Assembly: GCA_948688495.1 (NCBI GenBank)
Contig: CAPQSW010000004.1
Span: 29,087-39,868 of the forward strand
Reading direction: 5' to 3'
Origin: an uncultured Lachnospiraceae bacterium
GTDB lineage: Bacteria > Bacillota > Clostridia > Lachnospirales > Lachnospiraceae
DNA length: 10,782 nucleotides
Each line of letters opens with the position of its first letter. Position 1 is the stretch's first letter. A program made the translations under genes and the position numbers. The notes below the pieces were generated by a model, which had not been told where the DNA came from, ran no database searches, and worked only from the letters and a program-made list of their open reading frames with translations. Positions 1-8,300 of the stretch are shown here, one piece after another.

Positions 1-52
1 CAATGCAATCACTACGCTCCAACCGTTCCCGCCGATATCCCCTACTTGATAA

Positions 53-253
53 AAAGGCGAGAATGCAAAAGTTGCAGTTCGTAACATCCGCAGAGACGCC
101 AATGACTCATTGAAGAAGTTGTCAAAGTCCAACGATGTCTCCGAAGATGAGGTTAAGCAGTTAGAGGATGAAGTACAGAAGTTGACGGATAAATACATTG
201 CTAAAGTTGATAAAGCAGTAGAGGAGAAAACCAAGGAGATCCTCACTGTTTGA
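53..253 (+). pseudogene. frr: Ribosome recycling factor, C-terminal fragment (5' part missing or broken)
   Basis: Ribosome recycling factor works with EF-G to split post-termination ribosomes. This frame encodes 66 residues that match the C-terminal third of the family. The conserved stretch VAVRNIRRDAND, including the invariant arginines, is followed by the helix with DEVQKLTDKYIAKVD and a Lys/Glu-rich tail. Full-length family members are about 185 residues, so roughly 120 are absent. Two in-frame stops (TGA at 47-49, TAA at 50-52) lie immediately upstream, and bases 1-52 show no convincing frr similarity in any frame. The fragment therefore has no start of its own. The frr-then-uppS position matches the usual Clostridia order, so this is the expected locus rather than a stray copy. 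It could be a true deletion or insertion scar, or an assembly or contig-end artefact; the essential role of frr makes an artefact, or an intact copy elsewhere, likely. The identity of the fragment is firm; the pseudogene label is less so. Confidence 0.75.
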
Positions 254-277
254 GAAGGAAGGCAATACATTATGAAT

Positions 278-309
278 AAAAGGGCCAGGCTTGTGCCTGA
301 CCTTTTTTT
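278..309 (+). terminator. Rho-independent terminator after frr
   Basis: A hairpin pairs 278-290 with 295-307: an A-run, GGG and CAGGC on the left match GCCTG, CC and a T-run on the right. It has one C/A mismatch, one G-T pair and a TTGT loop. Seven T residues follow at 303-309, and the A-run before the stem may let it work weakly on the minus strand too. It lies 25 nt after the frr stop. It should end the upstream transcription unit, which implies a separate promoter for uppS, or read-through; I could not identify a promoter between here and uppS. Confidence 0.8.
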
Positions 310-311
310 AG

Positions 312-349
312 GAGGAAGGCAAATGCGAAGCATTTCATACATGCCTTCC
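312..349. repeat. Nested inverted repeat, first copy of the GCGAAGC repeat
   Basis: An outer stem of 8 bp (GGAAGGCA at 314-321 with TGCCTTCC at 342-349) encloses an inner perfect hairpin in which AAATGC (321-326) pairs with GCATTT (330-335) around a GAA triloop. Base 321 can join only one of the two stems. There is no T-tract after it, so it is not a standard terminator. The 20 nt at 312-331 recur exactly at 395-414 and, with one base missing, at 435-453. Confidence 0.7.
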
Positions 350-370
350 GACGATTTGGCAGGTGACGCG

Positions 371-449
371 AAGCGGAGCGTGCCGATACCTTGAGAGGAA
401 GGCAAATGCGAAGCGGCGCGTGCCGATACCTTGAGAGAAGGCAAATGCG
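371..449. repeat. Tandem direct repeat, two units of 40 and 39 bp, before uppS
   Basis: Unit 1 (371-410) and unit 2 (411-449) differ only by an A/C change at unit position 7 and one missing G. Each carries GCGTGCCGATACCTTGAGAG and then AAGGCAAATGCG. A third unit starts at 450 (AAGCATT) and runs straight into the uppS ribosome binding site. A weak partial copy (249-265) overlaps the frr stop codon. The 7-mer GCGAAGC occurs four times, at 325, 368, 408 and 447. GGCA at 358-361 and 401-404 can pair with TGCC at 381-384 and 421-424, so each unit can fold with GCGAAGC inside the loop. No coding potential is seen here; frames crossing it are shadows. The function is unknown; a REP-like or small dispersed element is one reading, local slippage duplication another. 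Confidence 0.75.
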
Positions 450-467
450 AAGCATTAGGAGGGAATT

Positions 468-1175
468 ATGAATATTCCACAGCATGTAGCAATTATTTTA
501 GATGGAAATGGCAGATGGGCAAAGCAGCATGGCATGCCGAGGAACTATGGGCATACCCAGGGTGCAAAGAATGTAGAGATAATCTGCAGGGAAGCGTGGA
601 ATCTTGGAATAAAATATCTGACTGTGTATGCATTTTCCACAGAGAACTGGGCGCGTCCACGGGATGAGGTCAATGCACTTATGAGACTTTTGCGCAGTTA
701 TATGAAGAATTGTATAAAAACAGCAGAAAAGAACCATATGCGCGTGCGTGTTATCGGAGATATTTCTAAATTAGATTTAGATATTCAGGAGAGTATACAT
801 AGGCTGGAGGATTTTTCCAAGGAACAGGATGGACTCAACTTCCAGATTGCTATCAATTATGGCAGTCGTGATGAAATGCTGCGTGGTATGAAAAAGATGC
901 TGACAGATTTTAAAGATGGGATGTTCACATTGGAGGAACTCAGTGAAGAAAAGTTTGAGAGCTATCTTGATACCAGAGATATTCCGTCTCCAGACTTATT
1001 AATCCGGACCAGCGGGGAATTGCGTCTGTCCAATTATTTATTATGGCAGCTTGCGTATAGTGAACTTTATTTTACAGATGTTCCCTGGCCTGATTTTACA
1101 AAAGAGGAATTAGTAAAAGCTGTTGAGGACTATAATAAAAGAGATAGGCGCTATGGCGGGATAAAGGAGGCATAA
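468..1175 (+). CDS. uppS: Undecaprenyl pyrophosphate synthase (cis-prenyltransferase)
   Basis: This enzyme condenses farnesyl diphosphate with eight isopentenyl diphosphates to make C55 undecaprenyl diphosphate, the lipid carrier for peptidoglycan and other envelope polymers, at the cytoplasmic face of the membrane. The 235-residue length is close to the family norm. DGNGRWA at residues 12-18 holds the catalytic Asp12 of the pyrophosphate-binding P-loop. FSTENWARP (56-64) is the conserved flexible loop. RTSGE (180-184), R186-L-S-N and YSELYF with Glu199 form the allylic and isopentenyl diphosphate and Mg site. RRYGG lies near the C-terminus. The ATG at 468 has a very strong AGGAGGG (457-463) 4 nt upstream, and this binding site abuts the repeat cluster. 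It is the first gene of the six-gene block, with only 2 nt before cdsA. The isoprenyl units it uses come from the pathway of dxr and ispG downstream. Confidence 0.97.
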   Translation: MNIPQHVAIILDGNGRWAKQHGMPRNYGHTQGAKNVEIICREAWNLGIKYLTVYAFSTENWARPRDEVNALMRLLRSYMKNCIKTAEKNHMRVRVIGDISKLDLDIQESIHRLEDFSKEQDGLNFQIAINYGSRDEMLRGMKKMLTDFKDGMFTLEELSEEKFESYLDTRDIPSPDLLIRTSGELRLSNYLLWQLAYSELYFTDVPWPDFTKEELVKAVEDYNKRDRRYGGIKEA

Positions 1176-1177
1176 GA

Positions 1178-1978
1178 TTGTTCCGGACACGATTACTGAG
1201 TGGTATTGTATTGGTGACAGCGGCGCTTGCGCTGGTTATACTGGGCGGAAATATATTATTGGCGGGGCTTTTTGTTATATCAATGATTGGTTTGTTCGAG
1301 TTATACCGGGTCTTTCATATTGAGAAATCCCTGTTGGGCAAATCTGGCTATCTGGCAGCGGCAGTCTACTATCTAAATCTAGGATTCCCATTTATTCCAG
1401 AAACGGAAATGTTTGTATTGGGTTTTCTGGTATTGGTGATGGCAGTTTATGTCCTGAAATTTCCAGATTACAAAGCAGACCAGGTATTTACAGGGTTTGC
1501 AGGTGTGTTTTATGTGGCGGTAATGCTCTCATGTATCTATCAAACACGGATGCTTATAGGTGGTGCATATCTGGTATGGCTGATTTTCCTGTGTTCCTGG
1601 GGCAGTGATACCTGTGCATACTGTGTCGGTGTGCTTTTTGGCAAACATAAGATGGCGCCCGTCCTAAGTCCCAAAAAGTCGATAGAGGGTGCTGTGGGAG
1701 GCGTATTAGGGACTGTGCTTCTGACTATATTATATGGATGGATTTTCCGAACGGAAATGAACCTTACATTGGAATATGTTTTTATTCTTGCCGGAATCAG
1801 TGGAGTTGGCGCTATGGTTTCCATGATTGGGGATTTGGCAGCCTCTGCGATAAAGCGGAATTATAATATTAAGGATTATGGGAAAATAATTCCGGGACAT
1901 GGAGGCATCCTGGATAGGTTTGACAGCGTTATTTTTACAGCTCCTATGATCTGTTTTCTGGCGAGATTGTTAATGTAA
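1178..1978 (+). CDS. cdsA: Phosphatidate cytidylyltransferase (CDP-diacylglycerol synthase)
   Basis: CdsA is an integral membrane enzyme that joins CTP and phosphatidic acid into CDP-diacylglycerol, the precursor of phosphatidylglycerol, cardiolipin and other phospholipids. The 266 residues are mostly hydrophobic, with about eight possible membrane segments. The C-terminal family signature is complete at residues 223-249: SAIKR, then KDYGKIIPGHGG, then DRFD. His241 is in the HGG and Asp246/Asp249 follow. An earlier conserved stretch has WGSDT and SPKKSIEG. The start is TTG at 1178, chosen because AAAGGAGG (1163-1170) sits 7 nt before it and the N-terminus MFRTRLLSG is typical. It starts 2 nt after the uppS stop and ends 24 nt before dxr, consistent with translation from a shared message. 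The pairing with uppS is the usual bacterial arrangement. Confidence 0.96.
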   Translation: MFRTRLLSGIVLVTAALALVILGGNILLAGLFVISMIGLFELYRVFHIEKSLLGKSGYLAAAVYYLNLGFPFIPETEMFVLGFLVLVMAVYVLKFPDYKADQVFTGFAGVFYVAVMLSCIYQTRMLIGGAYLVWLIFLCSWGSDTCAYCVGVLFGKHKMAPVLSPKKSIEGAVGGVLGTVLLTILYGWIFRTEMNLTLEYVFILAGISGVGAMVSMIGDLAASAIKRNYNIKDYGKIIPGHGGILDRFDSVIFTAPMICFLARLLM

Positions 1979-2002
1979 CTTTTATATTATAAGGAGAGAA
2001 AG

Positions 2003-3145
2003 ATGAAGAAAATTGCATTACTGGGTTCCACAGGTTCCATTGGAACGCAGACGCTTGAAATTGTCCGTGAGCAGAAGGATCTTACAGTTGTAGCTTTGGC
2101 AGCAGGTAAAAATGTAAATCTTCTGGAAACGCAGATTCGGGAATTTCACCCTAAGACAGCAGTTCTATGGGAGGAAAAAGATGCTGCAGACTTGCGGGAA
2201 AGGGTAAGGGACCTCTCAGTAAACGTGTTGTCTGGGATGGATGGTTTATTAGAGATTGCAGTAATGCCTGAGTCGGAGATACTGGTGACTGCAATTGTGG
2301 GTATGCTGGGAATCCGTCCTACGATTGCTGCCATAAAAGCAGGGAAAACAATAGCACTTGCGAACAAGGAAACACTTGTAACGGCAGGACATATCATAAT
2401 GCCGCTGGCAAAGGAACATCATGCGCCCATTTTGCCAGTGGACAGTGAGCATAGTGCAATTTTCCAATCTTTGAATGGAGAACGCAAAAATACGATACAC
2501 AAAATACTCTTGACAGCCTCTGGCGGGCCTTTTCGTGGGAAAAAACGTAAGGATCTAAATAATATCCGTGTGGAAGATGCATTGCGTCATCCTAACTGGT
2601 CTATGGGACCAAAGATTACGATTGATTCAGCTACGATGGTGAATAAAGGACTGGAAGTCATGGAGGCAAAATGGCTTTTTGATGTAAAACTGGATCAGGT
2701 CCAGGTAGTAGTGCATCCGCAGAGTGTCATTCATTCCATGGTAGAATATGAGGACGGTGCGGTTATTGCACAGCTTGGGACACCAGATATGCGGCTTCCC
2801 ATCCAATATGCGTTATATTATCCGAAACGGCGAAGTTTGTCTGGAAAGCGGCTGGATTTCTTTCAGCTTGCCAGCCTGACTTTTGAGGAACCGGATTTTG
2901 AGACCTTTTCGGGGCTTGGCCTTGCATTTTCGGCAATGGAGCAGGGAGGCAATATTCCTACGGCTTATAATGCGGCAAATGAAAAGGCGGTATCCCTATT
3001 TTTAGATGGGCAGATTTCCTTTTTACAGATTCCAGAGATTATTCAGGCGTGCATGGAACATTGTGTGTATGAGAAGAATCCGGATGTGGGAAAGATACTT
3101 GAGACGGAAGCAGAAGTTTATGCCTTTATAGAAAGCAGGTGGTGA
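2003..3145 (+). CDS. dxr: 1-deoxy-D-xylulose 5-phosphate reductoisomerase
   Basis: Dxr carries out the committed step of the MEP pathway: it rearranges and reduces deoxyxylulose phosphate to 2-C-methyl-D-erythritol 4-phosphate using NADPH and a divalent metal. The 380-residue length is normal. The N-terminal nucleotide-binding loop LGSTGSIGTQT begins at residue 7. ANKETLV (120-126) and PVDSEHSAIFQ (145-155) follow, with metal ligands Asp147 and Glu149. LTASGGPFR (170-178) covers the active-site flap region. KGLEVMEA (215-222) gives the other acidic metal-site residues Glu218 and Glu221, and HPQSVIHSM (238-246) is also conserved. The ATG at 2003 has AAGGAGAG at 1991-1998. It ends within or 2 nt before the start of rseP, depending on the start chosen there. 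It supplies the same pathway as ispG two genes on. Confidence 0.97.
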   Translation: MKKIALLGSTGSIGTQTLEIVREQKDLTVVALAAGKNVNLLETQIREFHPKTAVLWEEKDAADLRERVRDLSVNVLSGMDGLLEIAVMPESEILVTAIVGMLGIRPTIAAIKAGKTIALANKETLVTAGHIIMPLAKEHHAPILPVDSEHSAIFQSLNGERKNTIHKILLTASGGPFRGKKRKDLNNIRVEDALRHPNWSMGPKITIDSATMVNKGLEVMEAKWLFDVKLDQVQVVVHPQSVIHSMVEYEDGAVIAQLGTPDMRLPIQYALYYPKRRSLSGKRLDFFQLASLTFEEPDFETFSGLGLAFSAMEQGGNIPTAYNAANEKAVSLFLDGQISFLQIPEIIQACMEHCVYEKNPDVGKILETEAEVYAFIESRW

Positions 3146-3147
3146 GA

Positions 3148-4182
3148 TTGAATATTATAATTGCACTTATTATTTTCAGCGTCATTATTCTATTCCATGA
3201 GCTTGGACATTTTCTCCTTGCCAAAGCAAATGGTATTAAGGTAAATGAGTTTTCTCTCGGACTTGGGCCGACACTGGTGGGATTTACAAAAGGTGAGACC
3301 AAATATTCCTTAAAGCTGTTTCCCTTTGGCGGAGCTTGCATGATGGAAGGGGAAGACGGTGAGAGCCAGGATGAAAAAGCTTTTAACAGTAAATCCGTCT
3401 GGGCGCGTATCAGCGTAGTTGCTGCAGGACCCGTGTTTAATTTTATAATGGCATGGGTGTTTGCGTTAATTGTGCTTGCAGGCGTAGGATATGACCGTCC
3501 GGTATTAAGCAGTGTGCGGGAGGGATTCCCGGCAGCGGAGGCAGGTCTTATGGAGGGCGATGAGATTATTTCCATGAATGGCTCAAGGACGCATTTCTTC
3601 CGGGAAGTCAGCCAGTTTTCTATTTTCCATCCGGGGGAGGATGCAAAAATAGTCTACAAACGTGACGGCGAGCGCTACGAGACAGTATTATCCCCTAAGC
3701 TGGACAAAGAAAGCGGCAGGGAGTTATTTGGAATGAATGGAAGTTCCATGCGTCAGAGGGGAACCGTTCTACAGACAATTACACATAGCTTTTATGAGGT
3801 TCGATATTGGATCTGCAATACCGTAGAAAGTTTAAAAATGCTGGTAAGCGGCAAAGTAGGGTTAAAGGATTTATCTGGTCCTGTAGGAATTGTGAAAGTT
3901 ATGGGAGAAACTTATGATACCAATGAGTCTGCCGGAGGAGTAGGGCTTGCCATTTTGAGTATGATAAATTTCTCAATTTTTCTGTCGGCAAACTTAGGGA
4001 TTATGAATCTTCTGCCGCTTCCGGCTTTGGATGGCGGGAGGCTGGTATTTCTAATTATTGAAGCAATCCGCAGAAAGAAGATTTCTCCTGAGAAGGAGGG
4101 CATGGTACACTTTGTAGGGCTGGTGGCACTCATGGCATTGATGGTATTTGTAATGTTCAACGATATTAGAAATATTTTTTAG
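3148..4182 (+). CDS. rseP: RseP-family intramembrane zinc metalloprotease (site-2 protease)
   Basis: This is a membrane-embedded protease that cuts transmembrane segments of its substrates, typically anti-sigma factors or leftover signal peptides. The zinc motif HELGH is at residues 17-21 in the first membrane segment. A second hydrophobic segment runs about 89-112, a single PDZ-like domain about 117-185, and the third zinc ligand is in the LDGG motif (Asp295) after NLLPLPA. A last membrane segment ends the 344-residue protein. FPFGGACMMEGE (58-69) is the usual membrane-loop motif. I place the start at TTG 3148, 2 nt after the dxr stop. AGGTGG (3137-3142) sits 5 nt upstream, and the resulting MNIIIALIIF N-terminus is family-like. 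In-frame GTG codons at 3139 and 3142 would overlap dxr and have poorer binding sites. The substrate in this organism cannot be told from the sequence. The location beside uppS, cdsA and dxr is conserved in many bacteria. Confidence 0.94.
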   Translation: MNIIIALIIFSVIILFHELGHFLLAKANGIKVNEFSLGLGPTLVGFTKGETKYSLKLFPFGGACMMEGEDGESQDEKAFNSKSVWARISVVAAGPVFNFIMAWVFALIVLAGVGYDRPVLSSVREGFPAAEAGLMEGDEIISMNGSRTHFFREVSQFSIFHPGEDAKIVYKRDGERYETVLSPKLDKESGRELFGMNGSSMRQRGTVLQTITHSFYEVRYWICNTVESLKMLVSGKVGLKDLSGPVGIVKVMGETYDTNESAGGVGLAILSMINFSIFLSANLGIMNLLPLPALDGGRLVFLIIEAIRRKKISPEKEGMVHFVGLVALMALMVFVMFNDIRNIF

Positions 4183-4252
4183 CTTTGGGCAGTGCCAAAA
4201 TTGCGAGAGACAAATTGGCTGCTTGCAGGCAGATTTTAAAAGGGAAAGAAAA

Positions 4253-5320
4253 ATGAAAAATAAAATTACCAGAAAACATACACGCGAAGTACAAATCGGC
4301 AACCGCATGATTGGCGGCGGCAATCCGATTTTAATCCAGTCCATGACAAATACAAGGACAGAGGATATCAAGGGGACAATTGCACAGATCCAGGCACTAA
4401 CGGCGGCAGGCTGTGACATCATCCGTTGTGCAGTACCTACAATGGAGGCAGCCGAGGCAATTGGAGAAATCAAAAAGGGCATTACGATTCCATTGGTGGC
4501 AGACATCCATTTTGATTACCGGCTTGCGATTGCTGCTATGGAGCACGGGGCAGATAAGATTCGCATTAATCCAGGCAATATCGGGACAAAGGAGCATATT
4601 CAAGCCGTAATTGATGCCGCGAAGGAACAAAACATTCCCATTCGTGTCGGTGTCAACAGCGGTTCCTTAGAGAAGGAGCTTGTGGAGAAGTACAGCGGTG
4701 TGACTGCAGAGGGAATTGTGGAGAGCGCCTTGGATAAGGTGCATATGATTGAGGATATGGGATATGACAACTTGGTTATCAGCATTAAGTCCTCCGATGT
4801 GATGATGTGCGTCAGGGCACATGAATTGATTGCAAATGAGACAGACTATCCATTACACGTCGGAATTACCGAGTCTGGGACCCTTATCAGCGGCAATATC
4901 AAGTCGGCAATGGGTCTGGGGTTGATTTTAAGCCAGGGAATCGGAGATACCATTCGCGTATCTTTAACTGGGGATCCATTGGAGGAGATTAAATCGGCAA
5001 AAATTATCCTGCGCACCCTTGGCATACGAAGCGGTGGCATTGAGGTTGTTTCCTGCCCGACCTGTGGAAGAACCCAGATAGATTTGATTAATTTGGCAAA
5101 TCAGGTGGAAAATATGGTAAGCGATATTCCCCTGAATCTAAAAGTGGCCGTTATGGGATGCGTGGTAAACGGTCCAGGGGAAGCCAAGGAGGCTGACATT
5201 GGTATAGCAGGCGGTATCGGGGAAGGACTGATTATCAAGCACGGTGAAATCTATAAGAAAGTAAAGGAGGATGAGCTGCTTTCAGCTCTCCGCTATGAAC
5301 TGTTACATTGGAGTGAATAA
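4253..5320 (+). CDS. ispG: 4-hydroxy-3-methylbut-2-en-1-yl diphosphate synthase (flavodoxin/ferredoxin type)
   Basis: IspG (GcpE) performs the second-to-last step of the MEP pathway, reductively opening the cyclic diphosphate MEcPP to HMBPP with electrons from ferredoxin or flavodoxin. The 355-residue protein has an N-terminal barrel domain (QSMTNTRTED near the start, then ADIHFDYRLA and KIRINPGNIG). A C-terminal iron-sulfur domain follows, with cluster ligands in CPTCGRTQ (Cys268, Cys271), MGCVVNGPGE (Cys303) and Glu310. This is the short form without the extra central domain found in plants and some bacteria. The ATG at 4253 is chosen for its AGGGAAAG (4241-4248) and family-like MKNKITRKHTREV. 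A TTG at 4223 would add 10 residues and lacks a good binding site. The 70-nt gap after rseP holds a small 5-bp hairpin (TTTGG 4184-4188 with CCAAA 4195-4199) but no T-tract, so it is probably not a terminator. Confidence 0.97.
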   Translation: MKNKITRKHTREVQIGNRMIGGGNPILIQSMTNTRTEDIKGTIAQIQALTAAGCDIIRCAVPTMEAAEAIGEIKKGITIPLVADIHFDYRLAIAAMEHGADKIRINPGNIGTKEHIQAVIDAAKEQNIPIRVGVNSGSLEKELVEKYSGVTAEGIVESALDKVHMIEDMGYDNLVISIKSSDVMMCVRAHELIANETDYPLHVGITESGTLISGNIKSAMGLGLILSQGIGDTIRVSLTGDPLEEIKSAKIILRTLGIRSGGIEVVSCPTCGRTQIDLINLANQVENMVSDIPLNLKVAVMGCVVNGPGEAKEADIGIAGGIGEGLIIKHGEIYKKVKEDELLSALRYELLHWSE

Positions 5321-5323
5321 AAT

Positions 5324-8300
5324 ATGAGTAAGCTGTTTTTTGACGTATTTCCAGATTTAAAAATCCCTTCAGAAATGGAACGGCTGATGAGTGATGTGGA
5401 GGTGACAAAAGTTGCAACCAACCGCAGCCGGGATTACCTCAGGGTGTATCTTAAAAGTTCCAGATTGATTGAGAAAAGTCGGATTTTTCATTTGGAGAAG
5501 GACATCAAAAGGCAGCTTTTTCCAAATCAGGAACTTCTCGTAAAGATTATTGAAAAATACAATCTATCCGGGCAGTATACGCCTAAGAAGCTGATGGCTA
5601 TTTACCGGGACAGTATTTTGGAGGAATTTCGTGCATACAGCCATCTGGAATACAGTATCCTCAAATCTTCCCAGATTCAGTTTCCCGGGGAAAATAATAT
5701 GCAGATTGTTTTTGTGGATTCCGTAATTGCACGGCAGAAATCAGAGGAGATTGTACAGATATTGGAGAAAATTATCTGTGAGCGCTGTGGCATGGATATA
5801 GATATTAAGGTGGAATACATAGAACCTGTGGAGACAAAACATAAGAAGAACAGCAATATCCGTATCCAGAATGAAGTACAGGCCATTATTGCCCAGTCTT
5901 CGTTGGGCGAGGCCGCTCAGGTGACAGATGCTCCCCGGCCTTTGGGAGAAATGCCAGTCCAGGATGCAGGAATGGCAGAATCGGGAACCTTAGATTTGGG
6001 ATCCGTAGAAAGCAGTACTCCCAGCGCTGTGGCATCAAGCAGTATGGATAAAAAGCCGGCGAAAGAAACCGGACATGGGAAAAAGGACAGCTTTCAAAAT
6101 AACAGAGGCAGAAAAGAATCCTATACCGGCTTTAAGCGTTCGGATAACCCTGATGTGGTTTATGGACGTGATTTTGAGGAAGACGCCATCCCCATAGAAC
6201 AGATTATGGGGGAGATGGGCGAAGTTGTAATCCGCGGAAATGTACTGAATTTAGAGACAAGGGAAATCCGCAATGAAAAGACCATTATCATGTTTGCCAT
6301 AACAGATTTTACCGATACCATCATGGTGAAAATGTTTGCCAAGAATGAGTTTGTGCCAGAGATTACGGCGGAAGTGAAAAAGGGAGCTTTCTTAAAAATC
6401 AAGGGCGTTACCACAATCGATAAATTTGATGGAGAGCTCACCATTGGCTCAATCACTGGAATTAAAAAGATTGCAGATTTTACCAGCAGCCGTATGGATA
6501 ACAGCCCCCAAAAACGCGTGGAGCTGCATTGTCACACTAAAATGAGTGATATGGACGGTGTTTCAGAAGTAAAAGATATTATAAGCCGTGCCAGAAAATG
6601 GGGACATCCGGCGCTTGCAATCACAGATCATGGGGATGTGCAGGCATTTCCGGATGCCAACCATGCAGTTTCCCCGGAAGATGATTTCAAGGTCATCTAT
6701 GGCGTGGAGGCATATCTTGTAGATGATTTGAAGAATATTGTGGAGCATGCCAAGGGGCAGAAGTTGACGGATACCTATGTGGTATTTGATCTGGAGACTA
6801 CGGGATTTTCCCCCATCAATGACAGGATTATTGAGATTGGCGCGGTAAAAGTGGCTGATGGAAAGATTACGGAGCGTTTTTCTACCTTTGTCAACCCAGA
6901 GGTGCCGATTCCTTTTAAGGTGGAGGAATTGACGCACATCCGGGATGATATGGTATTGGATGCGCCCAAAATCGAGGATATCCTTTCTGATTTCATGAAG
7001 TTTTGTGAGGGCGCGGTTATGGTGGCGCATAATGCAGAATTTGACATGAGCTTTATCAGTAAAAACTGTGGGCGTCAAGGGATTCCCTGCAAATATACGG
7101 TTGTAGACACGGTAGCTCTGGCCCGTGTACTGTTGCCGCAGCTTAACAGATTTAAGCTGAACAATGTGGCGAAAGTGTTAAAAGTTTCTCTGGAGAACCA
7201 TCACCGTGCTGTGGATGATGCGGCATGTACAGCGGAGATTTTTGTTAAATTCATTGACATGATGAAAGCACGGGGGATTGAGAATTTAGATCAGGTGAAT
7301 GAGATGGGAAATGCGTCTGTAGATAATATCAAGAAGATGCACAGCCATCATGCCATTATTCTTGCTACGAATGATACCGGGCGCATCAATCTATACCGTC
7401 TGGTCTCTGACGCGCACTTGACGTATTTTTACCGGCAGCCAAGGATTCCAAAGAGTGAGTTTTTAAAGCACAGGGAAGGGCTTTTGATTGGATCTGCGTG
7501 TGAAGCCGGGGAATTGTATCAGGCAATCCTGCGTGGAAGCTCTGAGGAGGAGATTGCACGGCTGGTGCGGTTCTATGATTATCTGGAAATCCAGCCGTTG
7601 GGCAACAATGCATTTATGCTGCACCCGGACAAAGCGATCGTGGGTTCCGAAGATGAGTTAAAGGATATCAATCGCCGGATTGTGAAGCTGGGGGAGGAAT
7701 TTCATAAGCCAGTGGTCGCGACTTGTGACGTGCATTTCCTGGATCCGGAGGATGAGGTATACCGCAGGATAATCATGGCAGGGAAGGGATTTACGGATGC
7801 AGATGACCAGGCACCGCTTTATCTTCGCACGACAGAAGAAATGCTAGAAGAATTTGCCTATCTTGGGGACGAGAAAGCAGAAGAAATCGTCATCACCAAC
7901 ACAAATAAGATTGCGGATATGTGTGAAAAAATCGCACCCGTAAGACCGGACAAGTGTCCGCCGGTCATTGAAAATTCGGATCAGATGCTCAGAGATATCT
8001 GTTATAACCGTGCGCACGAAATTTATGGGGAAAACCTGCCGGAAATAGTGAAAGAGCGTTTGGAGCGCGAATTGAATTCCATTATTTCCAACGGTTATGC
8101 CGTGATGTATATCATTGCCCAGAAGCTGGTATGGAAATCCAATGAAGATGGTTATCTGGTGGGTTCCCGGGGTTCGGTGGGTTCTTCTTTTGTTGCTACG
8201 ATGTCGGGAATTACGGAGGTAAATCCCTTATCTCCGCATTATTACTGTAAGCATTGCCATTACAGTGATTTTGAATCCAAAGAGGTGAGGGCGTATGCCG

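Noticed and set aside
371..449. CRISPR array
   Set aside because: The units are directly adjacent with no unique spacers between them and no cas genes are near.
391..459. Possible promoter using TTGAGA at 391 or 431 as a -35 box
   Set aside because: The bases 17 nt downstream (GGCGCG or ATTAGG) are poor -10 boxes, and TTGAGA is simply part of the repeat unit.
270..485. 71-codon minus-strand frame across the frr-uppS intergenic region
   Set aside because: It is made of the repeat units and terminator read backwards, with low-complexity composition and no supporting ribosome binding site.
431..667. 78-codon plus-strand frame overlapping the repeats and uppS
   Set aside because: It is out of frame with uppS, begins in repeat DNA, and its product resembles no family; a shadow.
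4183..4252. Terminator or attenuator between rseP and ispG
   Set aside because: Only a 5-bp stem with a 6-nt loop and no T-tract; too weak to support.
6563..7078. 171-codon minus-strand frame inside polC
   Set aside because: It lies entirely opposite the conserved PHP and exonuclease domains of polC; its openness follows from polC codon use.
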